A DNA stretch of 64,000 nucleotides from a gamma proteobacterium HTCC5015 (lineage in GTDB: Bacteria; Pseudomonadota; Gammaproteobacteria; HTCC5015). The stretch spans positions 45,846 through 109,845 of the forward strand of contig DS990599.1 in NCBI GenBank assembly GCA_000155715.1, written 5' to 3'. Under the pieces are notes generated by a model. It was not told the origin of the DNA. It saw nothing but the letters and a program-made list of their open reading frames with translations, and made no database searches. A program made the translations under genes and the position numbers. Below are positions 18,907-26,733 of the stretch, piece by piece. Numbering within the stretch: the first letter of the stretch is position 1; the number at the start of each line of letters is the position of its first letter.

Positions 18907-18924
18907 ATCATACTTGAGTATGAT
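18907..18924. promoter_or_regulatory. palindromic operator copy 3 (ATCATACT-TG-AGTATGAT)
   Basis: Identical to copy 2 over all 18 bases and ending 55 bp before the ATG at 18980. The three intact copies keep almost the same distance to their start codons, which argues for a functional promoter element. Confidence 0.8.
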
Positions 18925-18948
18925 GCACTTTTTTGGCGTTGTCCGAAG

Positions 18949-18981
18949 ATGGCATTACATCCATCACGGAGGAAATGCCAT
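18949..18981 (+). promoter_or_regulatory. leader hairpin enclosing the ribosome binding site and start codon, copy 3
   Basis: ATGGCATT (18949-18956) pairs perfectly with AATGCCAT (18974-18981), which contains the first two bases of the ATG at 18980. The Shine-Dalgarno GGAGG is in the 17-base loop. The stem differs from copy 2 but both arms changed together, so pairing is kept. Confidence 0.7.
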
Positions 18982-20503
18982 GTTCATACACCACCACCCC
19001 CTTTTTAGAAGCTCTACCAAAGGCATCGCTGTTCTCATTGCCATTGCCGCACTGACTGCCTGTGGCGGCAGTGGTGGTAGCTCCAATGCGGGCGCCGAAC
19101 CCTCTCCTACACCTGATCCCGCACCAGACCCCGAGGAAAACACCCCTCCCGTGGCTTATTTTTCTGCCGACGACGGCGTGCACGGCTACGAGTTATGGAA
19201 GACAGACGGCACTGCCGAAGGCACGGTGATGGTGAAGGACATTGATGTAGATTTCGTACCAGAGCTCTCCTCCACCTTGGCAATCAAAAAGACCCCAGCG
19301 GCGGCAGGCCCCATCGGCAGCGACCCGTCCGACTTTACCACTATCGGCCAACGCACTTACTTTATTGCCGAAACCGAGAGTCACGGCGCCGAGCTTTGGG
19401 TGACCGACGGTACAGAAGCAGGCACTACCTTGGTAAAAGACAGCAAGCCTGGCGCTGATGATGGCCTCACAAAGATCCTCGGTACCGTGGGCGACAAACT
19501 GTTATTAGCCAGTGTCGTCGATACCAGTACTTACCCCGAGGGCAGCCTGTGGATTTCCGACGGCACAGAAGCGGGCACGGTGTTTTTAGCCGACTTAATC
19601 ACGGTCTACTCGGGTGTTTCTCAAGTATTCACTCTGGGCAGCACCACCCTTATTAGTGCCAACAGCGAGACCAAAAGCGGCAAGCTCTGGATCACCGATG
19701 GCACCCCCGCAGGCACTCAAGCCATTGATGGCAGCAGCGGTCTTAACTCTGCCTCGAACGGCATTCGCCTAGGCGACAAGGTGTATTTTATCGGAAACAC
19801 CGATACTCACGGCTCAGAACTCTGGGTCAGCGATGGTACCGAGGCGGGCACGCAACTGGTGAAAGACATCAACTCGGGTTCGAGTGGCAGTAATCTCTAC
19901 CGCTTCACTGTTATGGACGGCAAGCTCTACTTTAAGGCTAGCGATGGCACGCATGGCGCCGAGCTGTGGACATCCGACGGCACTGAGGCGGGCACGCAAC
20001 TGGTAAATGACATTAATATCGGCATTCAAAATGGATTCACTTCAACGCCTCTCGCCCATCTCGGCCAGCTATTTTTCCGAGGCGATGACGGCGTCAACGG
20101 TAATCAGCTGTGGGTCAGCGATGGCAGCGAAGCGGGTACCGTTGAACGAGAAATCAATACTACGGGCCCCGCCTATGTGAGTGGACTGACCGCCGTCGGC
20201 GCATCGGTTGTATTCAGTGCCGATGATGGCATTCACGGTGCTGAGGTTTGGATCAGTGATGGCACCGAAGCGGGAACACAACTGTTAAAAGATATTGTCG
20301 TACCCGATGGCAGCTCGACCAGAGAAGGCTCTTACCCCACCCAGTTTATATCGTTAGATAGTAAGGCCGTGTTTTTTGCCCAAACTGCCGATGGCGAGGG
20401 CAACCATTACTACCAGCCTTGGGTCACCGATGGCACAGCAGAAGGGACTCAACTGATTAAAACCATCAACCCTAACGGCGACGCGGTCAATGCTCCCATC
20501 TAA
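18980..20503 (+). CDS. lipoprotein with nine ELWxxDGT repeats, second paralogue
   Basis: A 507-residue secreted lipoprotein: signal peptide, lipobox LTAC, then a Gly/Ser and a Pro/Asp-rich linker. It carries nine repeats around ELWKTDGTAEGT to QPWVTDGTAEGT, each about 45-50 residues and better conserved than in the copy at 11408. Most repeats carry DGTEAGT followed by LVKDI, and many an acidic DDGVHG or similar turn that could bind calcium (inference). An in-frame ATG at 18914 would run through the operator, so ATG 18980 with its GGAGG is preferred. It is the third gene of the operator/hairpin set. Confidence 0.82.
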   Translation: MFIHHHPLFRSSTKGIAVLIAIAALTACGGSGGSSNAGAEPSPTPDPAPDPEENTPPVAYFSADDGVHGYELWKTDGTAEGTVMVKDIDVDFVPELSSTLAIKKTPAAAGPIGSDPSDFTTIGQRTYFIAETESHGAELWVTDGTEAGTTLVKDSKPGADDGLTKILGTVGDKLLLASVVDTSTYPEGSLWISDGTEAGTVFLADLITVYSGVSQVFTLGSTTLISANSETKSGKLWITDGTPAGTQAIDGSSGLNSASNGIRLGDKVYFIGNTDTHGSELWVSDGTEAGTQLVKDINSGSSGSNLYRFTVMDGKLYFKASDGTHGAELWTSDGTEAGTQLVNDINIGIQNGFTSTPLAHLGQLFFRGDDGVNGNQLWVSDGSEAGTVEREINTTGPAYVSGLTAVGASVVFSADDGIHGAEVWISDGTEAGTQLLKDIVVPDGSSTREGSYPTQFISLDSKAVFFAQTADGEGNHYYQPWVTDGTAEGTQLIKTINPNGDAVNAPI

Positions 20504-20530
20504 TGCACGGCAAATTCACACCGACTGCAT

Positions 20531-20557
20531 CATGGCGCTCTTATATAGAGCGCCATG
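20531..20557. repeat. perfect 10-bp hairpin after the ELWxxDGT gene
   Basis: CATGGCGCTC and GAGCGCCATG pair around a 7-base loop, 27 bp after the stop. There is no T run, so it may be a factor-dependent terminator or an mRNA 3' end stabiliser. The rest of the 20504-20661 gap is AT-rich leader of the next gene. Confidence 0.5.
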
Positions 20558-20661
20558 AAATGGCCTATTTACTAATCGCCCTTTTTATACTAAAAAAACA
20601 CAAGGAACACCGTAATTACTATTTAGTGATTGCCAACAATTAGAAAAATAAGGACTTTGCT

Positions 20662-21447
20662 ATGGACCAGTTTATACAGCGATATGGAGCCAATGTAGCC
20701 ACAACACTATTAATGACTGCCGTTGTGAGTGGCTCCACCGTTTGTTGTGCACTGGGTTTGATACTGCTTGGCTTTCCCATCGGAGGAAAGGTCTGGAACT
20801 TCGCCGTCCCCGCCGCGCTTATTATTCCATTTTTTGTTGGCACACCGCTTGTTCACAACCTGATAAAATCCAATATAAAACTGCTTCGCGTGCAAAAGCA
20901 ACTCGAGGAACTGGCCAATAAAGACGCATTAACGGGCCTATATAATCGCCAATATTTTTTCGACCACGCCAACGAATGGGATAAGCGCTGTCGCGAAAAT
21001 TCTGGCCACTTCAGCCTGCTTATGCTGGATGTCGATCACTTTAAATCGATCAATGATCGCTTTGGCCACCCTGTAGGCGACCGTGTGCTGCAGAGAGTCA
21101 GCAATGTGATTAAAGGTTTTATGCGGCAGGAAGATATGTGCGCGCGCTACGGTGGCGAGGAATTTATTTGCCTACTCCCCGACACGAACGCAGCAGGTGC
21201 AAAAGCGGTCGCAGAAAGAATCCGCCTTGGCATGGAACATCAAGCGTTTTTAAAAGCCCGAGGCCTGTCTTTATCGGTCAGCATTGGCGCCACGACAATG
21301 TCCGCCAATGACAACCTTGAAACGCTGATTGAGCGGGCAGATCAAGCACTGTACGAGGCCAAGGATGGCGGCCGAAACCGTGCCGTTTTCAAAGCCGCCG
21401 ACGATACCGAACCATCGAAAAACCACTTGGCGGCCACCGCCCGATAG
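20662..21447 (+). CDS. membrane-anchored diguanylate cyclase (GGDEF)
   Basis: A 261-residue protein with two N-terminal membrane segments (about 13-35 and 47-63) and a short coiled linker. The GGDEF domain from about 87 (DALTGLYNRQYFF) has the active-site motif GGEEF at about 168 and an RxxD inhibitory site (RQED) five residues before it. It should make cyclic di-GMP and be feedback-inhibited by it. Without a separate sensor domain, the two-helix anchor is the only input seen. AAGGA precedes the ATG. It follows the lipoprotein/kinase cluster, but no operator copy was seen in front of it. Confidence 0.92.
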   Translation: MDQFIQRYGANVATTLLMTAVVSGSTVCCALGLILLGFPIGGKVWNFAVPAALIIPFFVGTPLVHNLIKSNIKLLRVQKQLEELANKDALTGLYNRQYFFDHANEWDKRCRENSGHFSLLMLDVDHFKSINDRFGHPVGDRVLQRVSNVIKGFMRQEDMCARYGGEEFICLLPDTNAAGAKAVAERIRLGMEHQAFLKARGLSLSVSIGATTMSANDNLETLIERADQALYEAKDGGRNRAVFKAADDTEPSKNHLAATAR

Positions 21448-21481
21448 TTTAAAGCTCACCGTTCTAAACTGGATCTGGAAT

Positions 21482-21517
21482 CGCTTTAACGGATCTCGGC
21501 CGAGAGATCCTAAAGCG
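21482..21517. repeat. long imperfect hairpin between convergent genes
   Basis: CGCTTTA-GGATCTC pairs with GAGATCC-AAAGCG around a GGCCGA loop, between the cyclase gene and the end of cobB. It lacks a T run; it may still act as a bidirectional transcription barrier. Confidence 0.4.
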
Positions 21518-21546
21518 TCCGTTTCTGCTCTCGCCTACACAGGCCA

Positions 21547-22251
21547 CTAGCTTCCCGCCAACAACTCCGCCACATAGGCGGGCACCACTTCACTTGCCAT
21601 CCCGTGATGGTGTTCTTGAAACAAGTTGGCTCCCTGAGACGGCTCCAAATTTAACTCCACCGTATGCGCGCCCACCTGTCGAGCTAGCTGCACAAAGCCC
21701 GCAGCGGGATACACATTCCCCGAGGTGCCAATGCTGATGAAGAGATCGGCCTGATTTAAGGCAACTTCAATCGCATCCATGCCGATAGGCATTTCGCCAA
21801 ACCACACCACATTGGGCCGCAAACACCCCGAAGCGGCGCATACGGTACAGGCGGTATCGGGAGACAAATCGTCTTCAATGGGCACCACCTTACCCGTGCT
21901 CTGGCAGCGGGCGCGCTTTAGCTCACCGTGCATATGTAAAACAAACTCACTGCCAGCGCGCTCGTGTAGGTCGTCGACATTTTGAGTGATCAGAAAAACG
22001 GCGCCCGAGTGCTCACGCTGTAACTGGGCGATTGCAATATGCGCGGCATTCGGTACAACCGAATTCAGTTGATGCCGCCGCTGATTGTAAAAGCGCTGCA
22101 CCAGCTGTGGGTCGCGGGCAAAGGCCTCGGGGGTCGCCACCTCCTCGAGCCGATGGTTTTCCCACAAGCCATCGGCGCCGCGAAACGTATTGAGACCCGA
22201 TTCAGCGGATACGCCCGCCCCTGTTAAAATCACTATGTTTTGATATCGCAT
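21547..22251 (-). CDS. cobB: NAD-dependent protein deacylase (sirtuin)
   Basis: Sir2-family enzyme of 234 residues that removes acyl groups from protein lysines using NAD. Seen are the NAD-binding [17 protein letters not shown], the [12 protein letters not shown] motif with HMHGEL (catalytic His), a cysteine zinc site, [10 protein letters not shown] and [16 protein letters not shown] YxxR pair (FYNQRR) marks the class III subgroup able to remove succinyl and malonyl groups. The ATG at 22251 has no clear ribosome binding site. Confidence 0.93.
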   Translation of the reverse strand: MRYQNIVILTGAGVSAESGLNTFRGADGLWENHRLEEVATPEAFARDPQLVQRFYNQRRHQLNSVVPNAAHIAIAQLQREHSGAVFLITQNVDDLHERAGSEFVLHMHGELKRARCQSTGKVVPIEDDLSPDTACTVCAASGCLRPNVVWFGEMPIGMDAIEVALNQADLFISIGTSGNVYPAAGFVQLARQVGAHTVELNLEPSQGANLFQEHHHGMASEVVPAYVAELLAGS

Positions 22252-22297
22252 CGTGAAAAACTAGCACAAACTCTTTGCACTCACATTGAACGACACT

Positions 22298-23827
22298 ATG
22301 GCAACCGACGACCAAACTCTACTCACCTCACGCACCCTCACCAGCGAGGACTATCCTCAGCTCGCCCAGCTTATGGATGTGGTCTATCACGATATTGGGG
22401 GCGCTTGGCCCGAGGCGATCGTGCGTCAACTCATGCGAGAATTTCCCGAGGGACAGCTGTGCATCGAGGACAACGGCCACCTCGTCGCCGTCGCACTGAC
22501 GATTAAAGTCGACTACAACCGTTTTTCTAACCCCCACCGCTACGACGAGTTGATTACCGACGATCGTGTTCACGCCCACAACGACGAGGGCGATGCGCTC
22601 TATGGTCTCGATGTGTTTGTCGATCCCGAATATCGCGGCTATCGCCTAGGCCGCCGCCTCTACGAGGCACGAAAAGAGCTGTGCCGCGAGGCAAATCTGC
22701 GTGCCATTTTAGCGGGCGGCCGCCTGCCCGGCTACCAACAACACGCCGATCAGTTGTCGGTCACCGAGTACATCGAGCACGTCGAACAGCGCACACTGCA
22801 CGACCCCATACTGTCGTTCCAGCTCGCCAATGGCTTTGATGTAAAGCGCTTGATGAGTAAATACATGCCCGAGGACACTCGCTCCAAGGGCTATGGCACT
22901 TTGCTGGAGTGGGACAACATTCTCTACGATCCCGAGGCCGAAGCGCCTCAATTTCCGCGCCGCTCTATCGTCCGCCTCGGCTTGGTGCAACGCCGTATGC
23001 GCGCGGCCAACTCCCTCGAAGATCTACTCAACCAAGTCGAATTCTTTATCGATGCGCTATCGGGCTATCAGGCCGACTTTGCCGTGCTACCCGAGTTTTT
23101 CAGCGCGCCTCTGATGGGTTTAGAGCCTGAACTCAGTTCCATGGAGTCCGTGCGACATCTCGCCAAATTCACCGAGGAGATTCGCCGCGCCCTTAGCGAA
23201 ATGGCCGTCAGCTACAACATCAACATCATCGGCGGCTCGATGCCTCTCATTGAAGATGACAACGTCTACAACGTGGCCGACCTGTATCGCCGCGATGGCT
23301 CAATGGAGAGCCAGTACAAAATTCACATCACACCCCACGAACGCAAAGACTGGGTCATTCAGGGTGGCGACCAACTGCGCGTATTCGACACCGACGCTGG
23401 CAAAGTCGGCATTTTAATTTGCTATGACGTCGAATTCCCCGAACTCGGCCGCCTACTCGCAGAGCAGGGCATGGAGATTCTCTTTGTCCCCTTCTGGACC
23501 GACACCAAGAACGGTTATTTGCGCGTCCGACACTGCGCCCAAGCGCGGGCGATTGAAAACGAGTGCTATGTAGCGATTGCCGGCAGCGTCGGCAACCTGC
23601 CGCGCGTCGATAATGTGGATATCCAGTACGCTCAATCCGCCGTGTTCTCACCCAGCGACTTTTACTTTCCCCACGACGCCACGCTGACCGAGGCCACGCC
23701 CAACACCGAAATGCTGCTGTTCGCCGACCTCGACCTAGAAAAACTCAAGCTCCTCCACCGCGAGGGCTCCGTCACCAATATGCGCGACCGCCGCACGGAT
23801 CTTTTTGATTTGAAGTGGAAATCGTGA
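22298..23827 (+). CDS. bifunctional GNAT acetyltransferase / carbon-nitrogen hydrolase
   Basis: A two-domain protein of 509 residues. Residues about 10-180 form a GNAT N-acetyltransferase with VDPEYRGYRLGRRLYEAR, the acetyl-CoA pyrophosphate loop. Residues about 225-505 form a nitrilase-superfamily amidohydrolase with the triad Glu in LPEFFS, Lys in YKIHITPHE and Cys in GILICYDVEFPE. The same fusion is conserved in many bacteria; its substrate is not established as far as I know. ATG 22298 was chosen over a TTG 12 bp upstream. It is divergent from cobB with a gap of 46 bp. Confidence 0.88.
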   Translation: MATDDQTLLTSRTLTSEDYPQLAQLMDVVYHDIGGAWPEAIVRQLMREFPEGQLCIEDNGHLVAVALTIKVDYNRFSNPHRYDELITDDRVHAHNDEGDALYGLDVFVDPEYRGYRLGRRLYEARKELCREANLRAILAGGRLPGYQQHADQLSVTEYIEHVEQRTLHDPILSFQLANGFDVKRLMSKYMPEDTRSKGYGTLLEWDNILYDPEAEAPQFPRRSIVRLGLVQRRMRAANSLEDLLNQVEFFIDALSGYQADFAVLPEFFSAPLMGLEPELSSMESVRHLAKFTEEIRRALSEMAVSYNINIIGGSMPLIEDDNVYNVADLYRRDGSMESQYKIHITPHERKDWVIQGGDQLRVFDTDAGKVGILICYDVEFPELGRLLAEQGMEILFVPFWTDTKNGYLRVRHCAQARAIENECYVAIAGSVGNLPRVDNVDIQYAQSAVFSPSDFYFPHDATLTEATPNTEMLLFADLDLEKLKLLHREGSVTNMRDRRTDLFDLKWKS

Positions 23828-23856
23828 GTCCCTGACGGCCAGGTGTGATAGCCACA

Positions 23857-23909
23857 GCACCCTGAAGGGTATAAAAGGACACCGCACCCTAACGGGCATA
23901 AAAGAGCAC
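23857..23909. repeat. two tandem copies of a 27-bp unit
   Basis: GCACCCTGAAGGGTATAAAA and GCACCCTAACGGGCATAAAA start two head-to-tail copies (23857 and 23884), about 80% identical. The first contains an ACCCT/AGGGT mini-stem. They lie just after the GNAT/nitrilase gene. Confidence 0.5.
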
Positions 23910-23934
23910 AGAGAGATAGCAGTCATGAAGGCAA

Positions 23935-24017
23935 TAAAAAGCCCGCAACACTGGTCTGCTGCGGGCGTGATGCGACTTACCGTGAAAATGCCGATCCAGG
24001 GCCCCAATCACATCGTT
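23935..24017 (-). ncRNA. candidate small RNA with its own promoter and terminator
   Basis: On the minus strand a -35-like TCGACA (24046-24051), a 16-bp spacer and a -10-like TACTAT (24024-24029) precede a transcript of about 80 nt. It ends in a strong intrinsic terminator: GCCCGCA / TGCGGGC stem followed by TTTTTATT (23936-23966). No minus-strand gene needs this terminator, because both neighbours are on the plus strand. A 73-residue minus ORF crosses the region but does not resemble a protein. The terminator is clear; the RNA itself is inference. Confidence 0.35.
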
Positions 24018-24103
24018 GCCGCTATAGTAGACTATTTCCAATGGTTGTCGATGGGCTGTGGCCTTCGCTCTATGCCCTACTCGACCCAAGGGAGCTTCTA
24101 CCC

Positions 24104-24382
24104 GTGTCACTAAGCGGCGATTTTTTCAATATCTTGGGCATTGCCATTCGTGAAATGGAAGCGAAGGGCTGGGTGTCGCTGGAAGATCATTTGTTTGAAT
24201 ACGGTTTAACCTACGAAGATTTTCTACAAAAGGGCTGGATGTGCGAGAAAGTGCTCTCAAGTACCGCAGATCTCCACCCCTACCAGCTGACTGCCCGAGG
24301 GCGCCACTATTTGAGAAATGTGAAGGGGCAGTACCTGATGATTAGACGAGAGACACTGCAAACACTGGCTAACACCAAGTAA
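24104..24382 (+). CDS. small hypothetical protein
   Basis: A 92-residue soluble protein that I do not recognise. It begins MSLSGDFFNILGIAIREMEA and is rich in acidic and aromatic residues, with two helical stretches and a C-terminal LTARGRHYLRNVKG. The GTG at 24104 is preceded by GGGAG with good spacing; an in-frame ATG at 24041 has no ribosome binding site. Composition looks like a real protein rather than a shadow frame. It stands alone between the possible sRNA and the sortase-locus kinase. The following gap (24383-24598) holds only a REP-like hairpin. Confidence 0.5.
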   Translation: MSLSGDFFNILGIAIREMEAKGWVSLEDHLFEYGLTYEDFLQKGWMCEKVLSSTADLHPYQLTARGRHYLRNVKGQYLMIRRETLQTLANTK

Positions 24383-24447
24383 TAAGCACAGAAATCGACT
24401 CAACCTGCTCATTAGACCTGCAGGGCGCGGGTTGGCCGATCGCCGTG

Positions 24448-24467
24448 GGTCGGGCTTTAGCCCGACC
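24448..24467. repeat. REP-like hairpin (GGTCGGGCT-TT-AGCCCGACC)
   Basis: A 9-bp perfect inverted repeat of the GTCGGGCTTTAGCCCGAC type that is scattered between genes in many gammaproteobacteria. It lies in a 216-bp gap in which no gene was seen. Only one copy was noticed in this window. Confidence 0.45.
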
Positions 24468-24598
24468 GCAAAAATCGCATTTTTGTGGAAATACCGCGCT
24501 AAACTCTATGTGGGATCGTGCGAAGGCCCGACGTTCAAAGAACCTCCGGCTCAGTGGCGCACTCCAATGGCAAAATGACTTCTGCCGTTTTGTCGTAT

Positions 24599-26023
24599 TT
24601 ACGCCGTAAAAAGTAACTCGGTAACGACACCATGCTCGGTATTGTTAATTTGCACCCGAGCACCGTGAAGCCGCATCACCTCGGCGACAAAACTCAAACC
24701 TAAACCGCTGCTTTTACCCACACCGCTGGGGCGGGGTAGGGAGTAAAAGCGTTCAAACAAGCGCGCTTTGGCGTAGTCGGGGATATGAGGACCTCGATTG
24801 TAAACGGCGATATTGAGCGTATTTTTCCCCGCTTCGATATCGATATGAATCGCACTGTCTTCATCAGCGAAGTCGATGGCGTTGTCCAGTACATTGCTAA
24901 ACACTTGCTGTAGTAAAAAGCGTTCGCCTTTGATGTGTGCACTTTTATCGCCATCGATCGTAAATCGACACGATTTTTTCTGCGCCAACCACTGCTTGGC
25001 TTCAACCTCGTGACTAATCAATGTATAGACAGGAAGGTTTTCGATGTGACTTAAACTCGGCTGAGCTTCCACTGAGGCCAGCGACAGTAATTGATCGACT
25101 AAGCGTTTTAATCGATGGCTTTCGTTGTGAATATTGTTTAAAAAACGCTGTTTGCTCTGGGCATCCACGTCCTCTTCCATCAATAGTTCAACAGCGCCCT
25201 GAATCCCCGATAGCGGGGATTTCATTTCGTGCGTCATGGAGTGAATGTACTCCTCTACATAGTGCTTGCCATCAATCTCCTCTTGCATGGCAGCAGTCGC
25301 TTTGGCCAAGCGGTTGAGCTCGGGCTCTTTCAATTCTGGTACAGCAATTCGTTCGCCTTTGCGCACACTTTCTACATAATCCAACAAGCGCCCAATAGAA
25401 CGGCTGAGCCACAAAGAGAACAAGCCACCCAAAACGAGAGACAACAACAAAACCCAGGCACTGCGTTTCCACACATGGGATTTGGCCAAGCTGAGGAAGG
25501 GCTGAAAGTTTGCTGTCGGCTGGCCGACACTGAGCACCCCCATTTGTACGCCATCTACCTTCAGGGGCGCGGCTACATACATCAAACTACTGGTGGGGTC
25601 TTGTTCATTCAGGCGCGTCGTGCGAGCGCCGTACTCGCCCTTAATGGTGAGCGCCACATCTCGCCAATTGGCATAGCTTTGACCCACTTGGCTGTCGTCA
25701 GTGTGAAAAACGACTACGCCCTGCATATCCGTAATATAAACCACAAAGCTGGGCGTCTTCTTAAAGCGCGACCAAATATTGGCATTGAGCTGGCGCTCGC
25801 GATAGCGTTCCAGCGCTTGGTAAAACTCCGAATCGGGACCGTAGCCGTGATCAAAATCTTTAGCCGCCAATTCCGCCAATAAGTGACTGGTGTCAACCAA
25901 CGCTTCTTCACTGGACTGACGAACCGTTGAGGGTAGCTGTTCAATCACGCCGTTTAAGAACAGGCTCGTGCCCAAGCCCACCAATAAAAAACAAACGAGA
26001 AAAACGCGAACACCCAAACCCAT
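24599..26023 (-). CDS. creC: CreC-like sensor histidine kinase of the sortase locus
   Basis: A 474-residue membrane kinase, collinear with CreC: N-terminal membrane helix, TVRQSSEEALVDTSHLLAEL, a periplasmic region with GEYGARTTRLNEQDPTSSLM and YVAAPLK (compare CreC GQYGARSTLQNPADPESSVM), a second helix about 193-215, HAMP-like linker, H box MTHEMKSPLSGIQGAVELL, NVLDNAIDFADE, and GKSSGLGLSFVAEVMRL. It lacks the longer form described for dedicated sortase-system kinases. Its start overlaps the creB stop (TAATG). It is the last gene of the operon target-sortase-creB-creC; no creD is present. Confidence 0.85.
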   Translation of the reverse strand: MGLGVRVFLVCFLLVGLGTSLFLNGVIEQLPSTVRQSSEEALVDTSHLLAELAAKDFDHGYGPDSEFYQALERYRERQLNANIWSRFKKTPSFVVYITDMQGVVVFHTDDSQVGQSYANWRDVALTIKGEYGARTTRLNEQDPTSSLMYVAAPLKVDGVQMGVLSVGQPTANFQPFLSLAKSHVWKRSAWVLLLSLVLGGLFSLWLSRSIGRLLDYVESVRKGERIAVPELKEPELNRLAKATAAMQEEIDGKHYVEEYIHSMTHEMKSPLSGIQGAVELLMEEDVDAQSKQRFLNNIHNESHRLKRLVDQLLSLASVEAQPSLSHIENLPVYTLISHEVEAKQWLAQKKSCRFTIDGDKSAHIKGERFLLQQVFSNVLDNAIDFADEDSAIHIDIEAGKNTLNIAVYNRGPHIPDYAKARLFERFYSLPRPSGVGKSSGLGLSFVAEVMRLHGARVQINNTEHGVVTELLFTA

Positions 26024-26712
26024 TACGAAAGACTCAAGCTGTAGCCAAGGCCGCGGTGCGTACGAATCGGATCTAAGTCGGGTCGAATGCTTTTTAAGCG
26101 CGCTCGAATACCTTTGATATGAGTGTCGACGGCGCGGTCAAAGCTGGCGCTGGGGTCGCTCCACGCCGCATCCATCAATTGCGCTCGACTGAGCACATGA
26201 CCCGCGCGCTCCAACAGGGCTAACAATATGCGGTACTCGTACAACGTCAGATCAACCGCCTCACCACTAAATACGATGCACTGACGATTGGCGTCGTGTT
26301 GCATTAGCGATGGGGCGACGGACTGAAAGGCGATATCGTCTGAGCGGCTAGCGCGGCGCAGTATGGCCTTGATACGCGCCACGAGCTCTCTTGGACTAAA
26401 CGGTTTTACCACATAGTCATCACCACCGATTTCCAAGCCAACGATGCGGTCGACCTCCTCTTTGCGCGCGGTCAAGAATATGATGGGCACCTGTGTATTG
26501 TTCTGTCGAATGCGTTTACACAGTTCAAAACCATTGGTATCTGGCAAGCCAACATCCAGCACAATACCATCGGCACTGTGACAACTAAGCCACTCCTCGG
26601 CTTCACCACCCAACTGCGCCCAATGGACATTAAACCCCTCTTTCTTTAGAGCATAGAGCAAGGTGTCGGCAATGGCGGGTTCATCTTCGACGATGAGTAT
26701 TTGTGGTTTCAC
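26023..26712 (-). CDS. creB: CreB-like OmpR-family response regulator of the sortase locus
   Basis: A 229-residue regulator: receiver domain with ILIVEDEPAIADTL, acceptor Asp53 in VLDVGLPDTNGFELC and KPFSPRELVARI, followed by a winged-helix DNA-binding domain (LTLYEYRILLALLERAGHVLSRAQL, DTHIKGIRARLK, RTHRGLGYSLSL). Similarity to CreB is strong along the receiver. It sits 21 bp after the sortase gene and overlaps the kinase gene by one base. Regulators at this position are known as part of the proteobacterial dedicated sortase system, so control of the sortase target is likely. Confidence 0.87.
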   Translation of the reverse strand: MKPQILIVEDEPAIADTLLYALKKEGFNVHWAQLGGEAEEWLSCHSADGIVLDVGLPDTNGFELCKRIRQNNTQVPIIFLTARKEEVDRIVGLEIGGDDYVVKPFSPRELVARIKAILRRASRSDDIAFQSVAPSLMQHDANRQCIVFSGEAVDLTLYEYRILLALLERAGHVLSRAQLMDAAWSDPSASFDRAVDTHIKGIRARLKSIRPDLDPIRTHRGLGYSLSLS

Positions 26713-26733
26713 ACATCAGCCTCTTATTAAATA

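Noticed and set aside
23889-24110. A 73-residue minus-strand ORF between the GNAT fusion and the small hypothetical gene
   Set aside because: It crosses a clear intrinsic terminator and has unusual His/Arg composition; a small RNA explains the minus-strand signals better.
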